DNA of 64,000 nucleotides, taken from assembly GCF_029023725.1 (NCBI RefSeq), contig NZ_CP119075.1, positions 3,467,501-3,531,500 on the forward strand. The letters run 5' to 3'. The stretch is from Synoicihabitans lomoniglobus (GTDB lineage Bacteria > Verrucomicrobiota > Verrucomicrobiia > Opitutales > Opitutaceae). Of this stretch, positions 17,199-26,816 are shown one piece after another (the first letter of the stretch is position 1; every line of letters begins with the position of its first letter). The notes beneath the pieces are model-generated. The model did not search any database. It was not told where the DNA came from and saw only the letters and a program-made list of their open reading frames with translations. The translations under genes were made by a program, and so were the position numbers.

Positions 17199-17531
17199 AT
17201 GAAATCAGACAAAACTGAACTTCTGCAGGGCACGCTCGATATGCTGATCCTGAAGGCCCTCCAACTCGACGCGATGCACGGTTTCGGTCTCTCCCAACGC
17301 CTTCGCCAAATGTCGGCCGAAGTGTTTCAGGTGGAGATGGGCTCGCTCTATCCCGCGCTCTGCCGCCTGGAAAAGAAGGGCTGGATCAAAGGCAAATGGG
17401 GCGTCTCCGAAGCCAACCGTCGCGCTCGCTACTATTCGCTGACCGCCGCTGGTCGCCGCCAATTTGAAACGGAGAAGTCCCACTGGGCGCTCCTGTCGAA
17501 CACCGTCAACACAATGCTCGACGCCACCTGA
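17199..17531 (+). CDS. PadR family transcriptional regulator
   Basis: 110-residue winged-helix regulator with the family signature near the N-terminus: ELLQGTLDMLILKALQLDAMHGFGLSQRLRQMS (6-38). The recognition and wing segment VEMGSLYPALCRLEKKGWIKGKWGVSEANRRARYYSLTAAGRRQFE (45-90) follows, with a short C-terminal dimerisation helix. AAAGG sits 9 bp before ATG 17199. PadR genes of this subtype are commonly found beside ADOP-type permease genes in Acidobacteriota and Verrucomicrobiota. Here the next gene downstream is such a permease (18054), so it likely represses that gene and perhaps the cluster at 1-11 kb. Confidence 0.92.
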   Translation: MKSDKTELLQGTLDMLILKALQLDAMHGFGLSQRLRQMSAEVFQVEMGSLYPALCRLEKKGWIKGKWGVSEANRRARYYSLTAAGRRQFETEKSHWALLSNTVNTMLDAT

Positions 17532-18053
17532 TCCCAGTCGTCGGCATCGCTGAATTTCACGAACGAAAACCCTCACCCGGAGGGACCGGTTCCACCCGGT
17601 CCGCACTGCCGCTCCCATCCACCCACGTAGGCCGCCTACTCGCCGACGCGCCTTTCCATCGCCCGGACACCACACCATCGACACGCCCGCAGAAACCACG
17701 CCCCCGGAAGCGCGAGCAAGCTCGCGGCCTACTTTCCAATCCACGGAGGGACTGGTTCCACCCGGTCCGCACTGCCGCTTCCATCCACCAACATAGGCCG
17801 CCTACTCGCCGACGCCCCTTTCCATCGCCCGAACACCACACCATCGACACGCCCGCAGAAACCACGCCCCCGGAAGCGCGAGCAAGCTCGCGGCCTACTT
17901 TCCAATCCTCGAAGGGACCGTCCGCGCACCAACCATCCACCATTGTAGGCCGCCTGCTCGCAGGCGCTCCCTCATCTGCCCCTCCGCTTCGTTCTCTTCG
18001 TTGCCTTCGGTAAATCCACCCTCCGACCAACCTTCCCTTACCCCTCATTCCTC
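17532..18053. repeat. Tandem 166-bp repeat with REP-like hairpins
   Basis: No gene. Two adjacent, nearly identical 166-bp units (17578-17743 and 17744-17909) are followed by a third, degenerate start at 17910. Each unit has a GGAG-headed hairpin with a GGACCGG/CCGGTCC stem (17579-17602, 17745-17768), a degenerate GTAGGCCGCC element (17627, 17793) and an inverted GTAG-headed element with a GCGAGC/GCTCGC stem (17709-17732, 17875-17898 on the minus strand). A further intact element with a CGCCTG/CAGGCG stem is at 17945-17970. The array separates PadR from its presumed target permease. Confidence 0.85.
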
Positions 18054-20672
18054 ATGCGCTGGTGGTCCTCCTTCTCGTATTCGCTGAAATCACTTTTTAC
18101 CCGAAAACAATGGGACGCCCAACTCGCCGAGGAGGTGCGCACTCACGTGGAGATGGCGACCGAGGCCAACATCGCCCAGGGTATGTCGCCCCGCGAGGCG
18201 CGCTTCGCCGCGCTGCGTGAATTTGGCAACGTCGTCGCGACTCAGGAGCGCACCCGCGACGAACGCGGCTGGGTGTGGTTGGAACAATTGTGTCATGATA
18301 CTGGATACGCCTTTCGCAACCTGCGCAAATCCCCCGGGTTCGCCCTTGTCGTCATCTTCACCCTCACCGCCGGCATCGGTTGCAACACGGCGTGCTTCAG
18401 CCTGCTCAACAGTCTGTTGCTACGCCCGCTCGCCTACCCCAACTCGGACCGCATCGTCTTCCTTGCGGAGTCCCCTCCCGGCGAAATCAGTTACGACAGC
18501 AACGGTGCCTCCTTCGCCCGGTGGCAGGAAAACGACGACCTGTTTGAACAGCTGGGCGGCTATCATTTACGCGGGACAACCCTCACCGGCCGCGACCATC
18601 CCCGTCCGGTCCACCTGACCGAAACGACCGCCGGACTGTTCGAGATATTCAGCGCGCGTCTTGCGCAGGGACGGGGCTTTCATCGCTCAGAATACCAGCC
18701 GGGCCGGGGTCACGTTGCGGTCATCAGTCACGAATTTTGGCAACAACAGCTGGGCGGCGATCTGGACATCCTCGGCGCGCAACTCGTTTTCGACGGAGTC
18801 GGACACGAAGTGATCGGCGTGCTCGAACCCTGGGCGTTTCCCTACGACAACGCGATTTTCGTCCCCTCCGATGTGCTCCTCAACGAGGCCAAACGCGCCC
18901 CCGGAAGCGACTACGATATGTCGACCTTCGCCCTCCTGAATCCCGACGTCGATCGTGGCCCGGCCCAGACGCGACTCCAGAGCACACGCGGGGCCCATCC
19001 AGACTCCTACCTGCCGGAACAGCGCGATTGGCGCGATACGATCCAGAGCTGGCGCGACGCCAGCTACGGCACCTACAAACCCGCCTTCATGATGACCGCC
19101 CTGGTGGTGGCTGCCATCCTGCTGATCGCCTGTGTCAACATCACCAACCTCGCCCTCGCCCGCAACCGCGCCCGGTCGGGCGAGATCGCACTTCGCCTGG
19201 CCCTCGGTGCCTCGACCAGCCGCATCGTGCGGCAGCTCCTCACCGAGACCATGCTGTTGGCCACCCTCGGCGGTCTGCTGGGCGCGGTCACCGGGGTCGC
19301 GCTGTTCCAGGGATTCACCCGGTGGACCAACATGGACATGCTGCGTTTTGTTGAAACCAGCCTCGACTACCGGGTGCTGCTTTTTGCCACGGCCGCCACC
19401 GTGTTGTCCGGTTTGGTCTGCGGCCTCCTGCCGGCCCTCCGTTGCGCCCGACCGGGTATCAACACCCATCTCAAGGAAGGCCAGCAGGGCGTGGCCACGG
19501 GTAAACGCCGTCGTCTGCAGTCCGGCTTGGTCATCGCGGAATGCGCCTGCACCGTCGCTCTGCTCATCATGGCGGTCCTCCTGCTGCGCAGCCTGCAGAA
19601 CGTAGCCGCTTCCGACCCCGGATTCACCCGGGAAGGGGTGCTCTACTTTAGTCTCTCGGCCCCCGCCGAACGCACCCCCGACGCCGACAGCAGCGCCCGC
19701 TTCACCGACGAGGTGATCGCCCAGCTGCACCGTATTCCCGGCGTCGCTGCCGCCGGTGCGACCTCGGCCGTGCCGATGAGCAAGGTTGAATACCGGACCG
19801 AAGCGGTGCGCCGGATCACTCAGGATCTGGACGCGGTGGGCCTGACAGTCGGGATCGACAGCGTTTCACCCGGCTATTTCAACACGCTACAAATTCCACT
19901 CCTGCGAGGACGCCCCCTCACGGCCGCGGACAATCAAGCGGCGGCGCCCCGCGCGGCCCTCGTCAACTCCCGCCTGGCGGACCTTTTGTTTGAAAACGAA
20001 CCCGCCCTCGGCAGCCCGATTGTCTGGCGCGGCGAACAATGGGAAATCGTCGGCATCGTCGGCGATACGGCGCGCTACCACTTGGGCCATGATCCCATCC
20101 CTCAACTGTTCGTGGCGCAGGCCCGGCTTTCCTTACCGATGAGCTACGTTCTGCGGGCCCACGTCGATCCGATGAGTTTGATTAAATCCGTGCGAGCCGC
20201 GGTCGAAGAAGCCCACCCCGGGCTCGCTCTGACCAACCTTCACCGGCTTTCAGATCGGGCCGATGGCTCGATGGGGCTACGCCGAATTTTCCTCAGCATT
20301 TTCGGGCTGTTTGCGTGCGTCGGACTGGCGCTGGCGGCCATGGGCGTTTTTGGTCTCATGACCTATACCGCCGCGCAACGCATGCGTGAGATGGGGATCC
20401 GCATCGCCCTGGGCGCGACCACTCGCAACATCATGAACCTCATCCTCGGCGACAGCCTGCGGCTGATCGGCCTCGGTCTGCTCGCCGGAACGGTTCTGGC
20501 CGCGGTCGGTTCCCGACTGCTGCAGTCCCAGCTCTACGCCATCAACCACTTCGACCCCGTGAGTTATCTCCTCGCCGTCGCCACCCTCGCGGCCACCGGC
20601 ACGCTCGCCAGCCTTCTCCCCGCCTGGCGTGCCGCCCGCGCCGATCCCATCGCGGTGCTACGCGCCGAATAA
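18054..20672 (+). CDS. ADOP-type ABC transporter permease
   Basis: Complete 872-residue permease. Its prefix domain (1-75, SLFTRKQWDAQLAEEVRTHVEMATEANIAQGMSPREARFAALREFGNV) is clearly different in sequence from that of the four upstream permeases. The rest is standard: first helix FALVVIFTLTAGIGCNTACF (near 97-116), periplasmic core, FtsX block (LLIACVNITNLALARNRARSGEIALRLALGASTSR), duplicated module, terminal PAWRAARADPIAVLRAE. It is the permease nearest the PadR gene and probably its regulatory target. No ATPase nearby. A small secreted-protein gene begins 15 bp downstream and is likely in the same transcript. Confidence 0.92.
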   Translation: MRWWSSFSYSLKSLFTRKQWDAQLAEEVRTHVEMATEANIAQGMSPREARFAALREFGNVVATQERTRDERGWVWLEQLCHDTGYAFRNLRKSPGFALVVIFTLTAGIGCNTACFSLLNSLLLRPLAYPNSDRIVFLAESPPGEISYDSNGASFARWQENDDLFEQLGGYHLRGTTLTGRDHPRPVHLTETTAGLFEIFSARLAQGRGFHRSEYQPGRGHVAVISHEFWQQQLGGDLDILGAQLVFDGVGHEVIGVLEPWAFPYDNAIFVPSDVLLNEAKRAPGSDYDMSTFALLNPDVDRGPAQTRLQSTRGAHPDSYLPEQRDWRDTIQSWRDASYGTYKPAFMMTALVVAAILLIACVNITNLALARNRARSGEIALRLALGASTSRIVRQLLTETMLLATLGGLLGAVTGVALFQGFTRWTNMDMLRFVETSLDYRVLLFATAATVLSGLVCGLLPALRCARPGINTHLKEGQQGVATGKRRRLQSGLVIAECACTVALLIMAVLLLRSLQNVAASDPGFTREGVLYFSLSAPAERTPDADSSARFTDEVIAQLHRIPGVAAAGATSAVPMSKVEYRTEAVRRITQDLDAVGLTVGIDSVSPGYFNTLQIPLLRGRPLTAADNQAAAPRAALVNSRLADLLFENEPALGSPIVWRGEQWEIVGIVGDTARYHLGHDPIPQLFVAQARLSLPMSYVLRAHVDPMSLIKSVRAAVEEAHPGLALTNLHRLSDRADGSMGLRRIFLSIFGLFACVGLALAAMGVFGLMTYTAAQRMREMGIRIALGATTRNIMNLILGDSLRLIGLGLLAGTVLAAVGSRLLQSQLYAINHFDPVSYLLAVATLAATGTLASLLPAWRAARADPIAVLRAE

Positions 20673-20687
20673 CCCCACCCCACCATC

Positions 20688-21179
20688 ATGCGTTCTTCAT
20701 TCATCCGCCACACCCTGCGCTTCGCTGCGCTGGCCAGCCTCCTGATCTCCCCCGTGTTGGCCCGTGATATTGCGGGCACTTTCGCCGACAAAGGCGTGAA
20801 GATCGGCGATGGTGACAGCGTATCGCTCCATGCTCTGTTCAACCTGCAGTTCGATGCCGAGCTTGGCCGCGCCAACTACGGCGGCACCGCTCAAGTTCGC
20901 ATACGACCCGGCAAAAGTTATCTCAATTTGAACTTCGTGGGATCCACCCGCCTCACCGTGGACGAGCGTAGTTGGAGAACGGTGTCCTACGAAGCCGACG
21001 AAGGTGAAGGAACCATGGTGCGAATACAGTCCCCTCTCGTGCCGGATGATTCCACCGTCCTGACGCTGGAAACGGTCTCCGCCGGCAAACTATTGCAAGT
21101 AAAAGTGATCCAATTGGAAGCGACGTCCTTCGGCCCCCGCCCCCGCGTCATCGGCACCTACCTCTTCCACCGCGCCTAA
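20688..21179 (+). CDS. Small secreted hypothetical protein
   Basis: 163 residues with a signal peptide (MRSSFIRHTLRFAALASLLISPVLA). The mature protein (RDIAGTFADKGVKIGDGDSVSLHALF...) looks beta-rich, with alternating hydrophobic residues and no cysteines, and ends GPRPRVIGTYLFHRA. No family recognised. It starts 15 bp after the ADOP permease stop, so it probably belongs to the same PadR-controlled transcript and could be a periplasmic accessory of that permease; that role is inference from position only. Confidence 0.6.
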   Translation: MRSSFIRHTLRFAALASLLISPVLARDIAGTFADKGVKIGDGDSVSLHALFNLQFDAELGRANYGGTAQVRIRPGKSYLNLNFVGSTRLTVDERSWRTVSYEADEGEGTMVRIQSPLVPDDSTVLTLETVSAGKLLQVKVIQLEATSFGPRPRVIGTYLFHRA

Positions 21180-21935
21180 CTGCCTCCTCGCCCCGCACGC
21201 ACGATCCTGAGTGGTAGTCTCAACGTAGGCCGCCTGCTCGCAGGCGCTCCCGTCGCTACTGGCTGAGGTTTAGACCATCGTCCCGTATGAATTGAATTTT
21301 ACCCCAAAAACGCGAAGTTCGCAAAGCGCTGGCGATGTGATTCTGGGCGGACTTTGCAGCCTTCGTGCGAAGTCCGATTGGATCGTCCTGCTGGTTTGCA
21401 GAAGGTAACAAAGAAAACGAAGCCCCCTCCAACCGAAGCGCGAGCAAGCTCGCGGCCTACATTCGAATCCCCGGAGGGACCGGTTCCACCCGGTCCGTGC
21501 TGCCGCTCCCATCCACCCACGTAGGCCGCCTGCTTGCAGGCGCTCCCGTCGCTACTGGCTGAGGTTTATACCATCGTCCCGTATGAATTGAATTTTACCC
21601 CAAGAACACGAAGTTCGCAAAGCGCTGGCGGTGTGAATCTGGGCGGACTTTGCGGCCTTCGTGTGAAGTCCGATTGGGTCGTCCCGTTGGTTTTACAGAA
21701 GGTAACAAAGAAAACGAAGGCACCTCCAACCGAGGCGCGAGCAAGCTCGCGGCCTACATTCCGATCCCCGGAGGGACCGGTTCCACCCGGTCCGTGCTGC
21801 CGCTCCCATCCACCATCGTAGGCCGACTGCTCGCAGGCGCTCCCTCCCACCCAGGCACGCCTCGCCTTTCTCGGCGTTAACCGGGCAACCGTTCCCGCAG
21901 GTTGTGTCCGGCGGTCCGCTCGGTTTGACTGCGGC
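21180..21935. repeat. Tandem ~296-bp repeat with REP-like hairpins
   Basis: No gene. Two near-identical units (21225-21520 and 21521-21817) and the start of a third (21818-21845). Each contains a GTAGGCCGCCTGC-type hairpin with CGCCTG/CAGGCG stem (21225, 21521, 21818), a central block with an ACAGAAGGTAACAAAG-like word, an inverted GCGAGC/GCTCGC element ending in CTAC (21437-21460, 21734-21757) and a GGAG-headed GGACCGG/CCGGTCC hairpin (21473-21496, 21770-21793). The same three hairpin types occur at 17.6-18 kb, but the unit backbone differs. Confidence 0.85.
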
Positions 21936-23357
21936 ATGGCTCAATCCGAATCCACGTTGCCCTTGGTCGCACTCAGCGGTGCCAGCGGCTTTGTGGGCAC
22001 GCACTTGCGCCGGGCCCTGGCTGACGACTGCCGCTTTCGCGCCCTCACGCGTAGTCCCAGCATTCTCGAGGCCAACCCCTCCACCTCCGCGACCGAGTGG
22101 CGGCAATGCGATCTCTACTCCCTGCCCCAGCTCACCTCGGCCCTCCAGGGCTGTGATATCGGCGTGTATTTGGTGCACTCCATGGCGCCGTCGAGCCGCC
22201 TCATGCAGGGCAACTTCGAGGACACCGATCTGTTGCTGGCCGACAACTTCATCCGCGCCGCCGAACGCGCCGGACTGCGCCACGTCATTTATCTCAGCGG
22301 GCTCATGCCGCCCGACGGCGATAGCCTCTCGCCCCACCTGCGGTCACGTCGCGAGGTCGAAGCCGTGCTGCGCAGCCGCTCGGTAAACGTCACCGTGCTT
22401 CGCGCCGGCCTCATCTTCGGGGCGGGCGGTTCGTCATTCTCGATGTTGGTCAATCTCGTGCGTCGCCTGCCCGTCATGATCCTCCCCGACTGGGCCGGTT
22501 CACTCACCCAATCCATCGACGTGCAGGACATCTGCGCCGCCATAAAACTCGCGATGACCGAGTCCGCCTTCGCGTCGGGCACCTACGACCTCGGCGGACA
22601 CCAACCGATGACCTATGGCGAGTTGATCCACGCCACCGCGCGCGGTCTCGGCCGCCGCGTGCGCTCGATCGACGTGCCGTTCAATCTCTTCACCCTGTCG
22701 CAACACTGGGTGGCCTTGTTCGGCGGCGTGCCCCTCGCGCTGGTCGGTCCGTTGCAGGAAAGCCTGCGTCACGACCTCTCCGCCCAGGACAATCCCCTCC
22801 TTGATCGTCTCCGCCCTCAGCTCGTGCCCCTGGCGGAATCCCTGCGCCGCGCCGTCGATGCCGACGGCCACCCACTGCCCAATCCCCGCAGCACCACCCA
22901 ACGCACTGACCGCCAGAAAATCCGCCGCGAGCGCCGCGTCCGTTCCGTGCAGCGCATGCCGCTGCCCACCGGCTGGGACGCCGCCCAAGTCTGCGACGCC
23001 TACGGCACCTGGCTCACCCGCCGGTTCGGTGGTATCGTGAGCGCGACCCAAGATTCCGACGGCGTGCTGCACTTCCGCTTGGCGCGCCGCTGGGTCTTGC
23101 TCGAACTCACGCCTACCCCGCATTCCCACCAAAGCAACCGCCGCCGCGCCTACCACATCACCGGCGGTTTGCTCGCCCGCCGCGTCACGCCGCCCGGACG
23201 CTTCGAGTTTCGCCTGTTTCCGGAAACCCAGTGCCTCATCGCCTCGATCCACGGCTTTTCCCCCGCCCTGCCGTGGTGGCTCTACGCCCGCACGCAAGCC
23301 GTTGTCCACCTCTGGGTCATGCGCGCTTTTGGCCGCCACCTCGGTCGCCAAGTCTGA
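21936..23357 (+). CDS. NAD(P)-binding epimerase/NmrA-like protein with C-terminal DUF2867-like domain
   Basis: 473 residues. The N-terminus has a Rossmann nucleotide-binding motif LVALSGASGFVGTHLRRAL (10-28), then YLVHSMAPSS, a RHVIYLSGLMPP segment in the active-site strand region, VEAVLRSRSVNVTVLRAGLIFGAGGSSF, and DVQDICAAIKLAM. This is the atypical short-chain dehydrogenase/NmrA layout related to complex I NDUFA9. The last ~130 residues (after a basic linker near 320-335) read WDAAQVCDAYGTWLTRRFGGIV ... LPWWLYARTQAVVHLWVMRAFGRHLGRQ, consistent with a DUF2867-like lipid or coenzyme-associated domain. Substrate unknown. It is alone between repeat DNA and the prepilin gene. Confidence 0.75.
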   Translation: MAQSESTLPLVALSGASGFVGTHLRRALADDCRFRALTRSPSILEANPSTSATEWRQCDLYSLPQLTSALQGCDIGVYLVHSMAPSSRLMQGNFEDTDLLLADNFIRAAERAGLRHVIYLSGLMPPDGDSLSPHLRSRREVEAVLRSRSVNVTVLRAGLIFGAGGSSFSMLVNLVRRLPVMILPDWAGSLTQSIDVQDICAAIKLAMTESAFASGTYDLGGHQPMTYGELIHATARGLGRRVRSIDVPFNLFTLSQHWVALFGGVPLALVGPLQESLRHDLSAQDNPLLDRLRPQLVPLAESLRRAVDADGHPLPNPRSTTQRTDRQKIRRERRVRSVQRMPLPTGWDAAQVCDAYGTWLTRRFGGIVSATQDSDGVLHFRLARRWVLLELTPTPHSHQSNRRRAYHITGGLLARRVTPPGRFEFRLFPETQCLIASIHGFSPALPWWLYARTQAVVHLWVMRAFGRHLGRQV

Positions 23358-23478
23358 TCAGCGCCGCGGATCGCGCCGACGCCGCCGGGCGCATCAGCAT
23401 TCTTACCCACCCGGCACGTAATCGCTTGAGCGACGTTCTCCGCATCGATTACGTAACGGCTTACCCCTCAATCGCTCC

Positions 23479-23952
23479 ATGCCTTACCCCAAGTCCAAAC
23501 CCCGCGGATTCACCCTCGTTGAAATCATGATCGTTGTCGTCATCATCGGCCTGCTCGCGGCCATGGCGATTCCCGCATTTCAACGCGTGCGGACCAAGTC
23601 TCGCCATTCGGCGGTGGCCAACGATCTGCGGGTCTTTGCCGACGCTTTTGAAACCTACGCCCTCGAGCACGGCACTTATCCGGCCGATGCACAGATCGGG
23701 GTGATCCCGCCCGAAATGGCCGGGGACAAAAGCACCCTGGACAATTCGACCTTCGCGGGCGTGACCCCGCTCGGAGGTCGATACGATTGGGACTACGGTG
23801 TGTTCGGCGTCACCGCCGCCGTGTCCGTGACCGACGTCACCGTTACCGAAGCGGAGCTTCTGGCCTTTGATACCACCTTCGACGATGGTAGCCTCACCTC
23901 CGGCGAATATCAGGGAACCACCGGCCGCTACTCCTACATTCTCCAACCCTGA
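23479..23952 (+). CDS. Type IV pilin/type II pseudopilin-like prepilin
   Basis: 157 residues with a canonical class III prepilin signal: short basic leader MPYPKSKPRG cut before F11, glutamate at +5 (E15) and the hydrophobic helix FTLVEIMIVVVIIGLLAAMAIPAF (11-34). The globular part has an N-terminal alpha-helix (SRHSAVANDLRVFADAFETYALEHGTYPAD) and a short beta-region, similar in size to GspG-like pseudopilins common in Verrucomicrobiota. It would be processed by PilD and inserted in the inner membrane. No assembly genes are adjacent, so it is an orphan prepilin. Confidence 0.88.
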   Translation: MPYPKSKPRGFTLVEIMIVVVIIGLLAAMAIPAFQRVRTKSRHSAVANDLRVFADAFETYALEHGTYPADAQIGVIPPEMAGDKSTLDNSTFAGVTPLGGRYDWDYGVFGVTAAVSVTDVTVTEAELLAFDTTFDDGSLTSGEYQGTTGRYSYILQP

Positions 23953-24325
23953 CGGGAGTATCGGGTGGACAACGATCGCCGCGCCCCGCCCCGCCAGCAA
24001 AGGTCACGCCCCACCTGACCTCACGGGCATCCCGCAAGACGTGTTGGCTTGGTTGAACGCTCGCACGGCCATGCAGCTCCCGCATCGGAGTGTGCCTCAC
24101 GGTTAAACCGAATCGATCCGCCCCCGTCGCACGGCGGGCGCATCAGCCCTACCGACCTCCCGGTCACGACCCGCGGCTAAGGGGGCGGAAACACCCCCAA
24201 GTTTTTCAAAAAACCATGTCACCCATCCGACCGCACGTGGCACTCATCTGTGAAACCACAAAAATTCCACGAGTCGGTCGCGGCCTCGAGCCGTGACCGC
24301 AAACCCTCCCCCCACCGCTGTCATC
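23953..24325. other. Intergenic gap, possible weak terminator inside
   Basis: About 370 bp without a convincing gene. At 24181-24207 a GGGGG/CCCCC stem with a short A-rich loop is followed by AAGTTTTT, which may be a weak intrinsic terminator reading rightward. Nothing else recognisable. Confidence 0.35.
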
Positions 24326-24565
24326 ATGAATCACTCCACCGCCAAAGCTCCCGCCAATCCCTTGGTCTTGATCGCTGTCTTTTGCAGCTTCGCCTCCGTC
24401 GGAATCGTCGCCCTCGCCTTCTGCCTGCTCCGCGACATCTCCAGCTCCGGCATGTGGGCTGTAGCCGCCATGTCCGCCGCCCCTTCCCTCATGGGGGTCG
24501 CCCTGGCCTTTTTCATCACCAAGCAACCACCCACCCCGGCCTCGCCGCCGCGGGAGTCGTTGTGA
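24326..24565 (+). CDS. Small two-helix membrane protein, hypothetical
   Basis: 79 residues from ATG at 24326 (an upstream GTG at 24293 would add 11). Two strongly hydrophobic segments (PLVLIAVFCSFASVGIVALAFCLL and MWAVAAMSAAPSLMGVALAFFI) are separated by a short polar loop; the tail is proline-rich. No family recognised and no clear ribosome binding site. It could be a chance frame, but the regular double-helix pattern and GC-typical codon use favour a real gene. Confidence 0.5.
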   Translation: MNHSTAKAPANPLVLIAVFCSFASVGIVALAFCLLRDISSSGMWAVAAMSAAPSLMGVALAFFITKQPPTPASPPRESL

Positions 24566-24678
24566 ACGGTCGCCGCATGCTGCCCATCGGTGCTATCCGA
24601 TGCGGGTAGCACGGCACCGCGCGGCGTTCCCGGCGATGACACTTCTTATTTTCGAAACACCCGCTTAGCGTAGACCTC

Positions 24679-25806
24679 ATGCCAAGGTTTCGATTGCTCG
24701 GTCTCTGGTTGGTTTTGATGCTTCCGCTCGTGCACGCGGAACCATTTACCGTCCTCCTGGGAACATATACTCGAGATGGCAGCGAGGGCATCTACGCGAC
24801 GACCCTCGATCCGACCACCGGAGCGATGACCAAAGCGCGATTGGTCAAAGCCATGCCCGATCCGGAGTTCCTCGCGCTGCACCCGCAACACCGGATCGTC
24901 TACGCGCTCACCCGCGACGCCGACGGACGAGGCGGCGTGGTGGCCCTGACGATGGACCCGGCGAGTGGCGCCCTCACCGAGCTCAATCGACGCACCGTGA
25001 CATCCGGCACGTTTTGCCATCTGGCGGTGGATCCTGCAGGTCGCCGCTTGATTGCCGTGAGTTATGGCGGCGGCTACACCACCCAGTGGACACTCACGGA
25101 AGACGGACGCTTGGGTCCCGGCGGTGACCTCATCAAACATCACGGACCCCTGGGCCCCAACCCGGACCGCCAAGAAGCCCCGCACGCGCATTCGGTGACG
25201 ATTTCCCGCGACGCCCGGTTCGCGTTCGTGGCCGATCTCGGTCTCGACCGCGTGCTGGCCTACGACCTCACCCGCGACGCCGCGACCCTCCACGCGCAAC
25301 CCTCGCACGATGCCATCATTGCCGCCGGAGCCGGCCCGCGCCACAGCACGTTCTCGCCCGACGGAAACACCCTCTACGTGCTCAACGAACTCGACGGCTC
25401 AATCACCGTGCTCGCCTACGACGCAACGGACGCGGCCCTGCAACCACGCCAACACCTGTCGATTTTACCGGCCGACTATCACGGCCGGATATCGTCCTCC
25501 GAAATCCGAGCCCACCCCAACGGACGCTTCATCTACGCCGCCCATCGCGGCGACAATACGATCGCGATCTTCGCTCGCGACGAAAAGACGGGCACGCTGA
25601 CGCGAACCGGTGCCGTGCCGACCGGCGGCCAGAACCCCCGCAACTTTGTGCTCAGTCCCGACGGACGTTGGCTCCTCTGCGCCAACCAAGACTCGCACAA
25701 CCTGACCGCATTTCGGGTGAACGATCAAACCGGCGACCTCACCGCCACCGGCCAGGAAATCACCGTCGCCCGCTCCGTCTGCGTGCTCTTCGTCCCCCAC
25801 GATTGA
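24679..25806 (+). CDS. Secreted lactonase-type seven-bladed beta-propeller (6-phosphogluconolactonase-like)
   Basis: 375 residues with a signal peptide (MPRFRLLGLWLVLMLPLVHA). The mature protein matches the YbhE/lactonase (Lactonase_7) propeller family: FTVLLGTYTRDGSEGIYATTLDPTTGAM, PDPEFLALHPQHRIVYALTR, FCHLAVDPAGRRLIAVSYGGG, APHAHSVTISRDARFAFVADLGLDRVLAYDL, GPRHSTFSPDGNTLYVLNEL, SSEIRAHPNGRFIYAAHRGDNTIAIF, NPRNFVLSPDGRWLLCANQDSHNLTAF. Cytoplasmic relatives act as 6-phosphogluconolactonase; the signal peptide here indicates a periplasmic enzyme acting on another sugar lactone. Monocistronic, in a GC-rich neighbourhood. Confidence 0.87.
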   Translation: MPRFRLLGLWLVLMLPLVHAEPFTVLLGTYTRDGSEGIYATTLDPTTGAMTKARLVKAMPDPEFLALHPQHRIVYALTRDADGRGGVVALTMDPASGALTELNRRTVTSGTFCHLAVDPAGRRLIAVSYGGGYTTQWTLTEDGRLGPGGDLIKHHGPLGPNPDRQEAPHAHSVTISRDARFAFVADLGLDRVLAYDLTRDAATLHAQPSHDAIIAAGAGPRHSTFSPDGNTLYVLNELDGSITVLAYDATDAALQPRQHLSILPADYHGRISSSEIRAHPNGRFIYAAHRGDNTIAIFARDEKTGTLTRTGAVPTGGQNPRNFVLSPDGRWLLCANQDSHNLTAFRVNDQTGDLTATGQEITVARSVCVLFVPHD

Positions 25807-26037
25807 GCCCCAGGCGCGTTCAAGCCACCCGCGCCGTCAGCGCCACCAGCCGCCCCGCCTTCGTGCCGGACCTCTGGTCATCGACGACTGCAGAACCAAC
25901 CACCGCGTGCGCTTGATCGACCAAACGAGAATGCGGCGGAGTGAATTCTTTTTGCCCGAGTCGACTTCCGGCGCAATCGCTGGCGCGTTCCCCCCGCTCC
26001 ACCCGAAACCATGTTCGAGGGAGCGGGCTAATGAAGA

Positions 26038-26463
26038 TCAGGCCCAAAATGCGTTCGGGATGAAGTCCAACAGAATCATGGGCACCGTGCTGTCGGGGAA
26101 TTTGAAATGGTATTGAGTCATCACCGCCACGCTGCTGATACCCCAGCGCTTGCCGTCGGTGATGAGGTAAACCGTGGCATTGTTGTCGCCACGCGCGAGG
26201 ATCGAACCCGGCGTAAATGAAGGCCCTTCGGCAATCGAATCGATATCAAGCACCGGCACAATTCCCTCGGACGTGGTGAAAAGATTGGCGTAGGTCGTAT
26301 CGTCGAGAATCGCCTGACGATACCCCTGGGGATTGACCAGGTAGGTGAGACCTCCATTCACCGACTTGAGTCGCCACCCCGCCAGCGCGGGATACGGAAT
26401 CGGGCCGTTGGTGGCGGCGGCATCGAGGTTGGAGACCAGATCGCTTACTTTTTTCGCATTCAT
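26038..26463 (-). CDS. Hypothetical protein with two short YLI-x-GK-like repeats
   Basis: 141 residues, ATG at 26463. No signal peptide or membrane helix. Two segments resemble each other and a repeat seen in some surface or peptidoglycan-associated proteins: GLTYLVNPQGYRQAILDDTTYANLF (about 38-62) and ATVYLITDGKRWGISSVAVMTQYHF (about 95-119). They probably fold as small beta modules that recognise a common ligand, but the function is unknown. Transcribed convergently with the lactonase gene. Confidence 0.6.
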   Translation of the reverse strand: MNAKKVSDLVSNLDAAATNGPIPYPALAGWRLKSVNGGLTYLVNPQGYRQAILDDTTYANLFTTSEGIVPVLDIDSIAEGPSFTPGSILARGDNNATVYLITDGKRWGISSVAVMTQYHFKFPDSTVPMILLDFIPNAFWA

Positions 26464-26816
26464 GGCAGGGTATGGTTTTCAACGGGGAGGGATGACATGG
26501 GGATGGAAATGCGCCTGCCCGTTGTTTGGCCCATATCCGAAGGGGTGAATCCCGAGGAAACCCGTCAGGGGCCTGGGGAATCGGAAACCGAAGTGACCGA
26601 CTCCACCCAATGCGCAAAATAGCGGGCAAACCGCTCACTCGATTTCACCATTACCTCCCCACCCACGCCACCCGCCCCCGCGCAGAATCCGCCCGAATCC
26701 AAAATCCCGAATTCAAAATCAAAAATCCCCCCCAAAGCTGCCACGGCCTCGTGCCGGTTCGAGTGGCATCGACATCGACGATGTCGAACAGCCAACCACC
26801 GCAAGTGGGGCGACAT
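26464..26816. other. Intergenic gap with a word-like repeat
   Basis: About 350 bp with no convincing gene. At 26698-26730 there is an 'AATCCAAAATCCC / ATTCAAAATCAAAAATC' stretch, a low-complexity word of the type scattered through many Verrucomicrobiota and Planctomycetota genomes. A GACATCGACATCGACGATGTC palindromic segment sits near 26770-26790. Confidence 0.35.
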
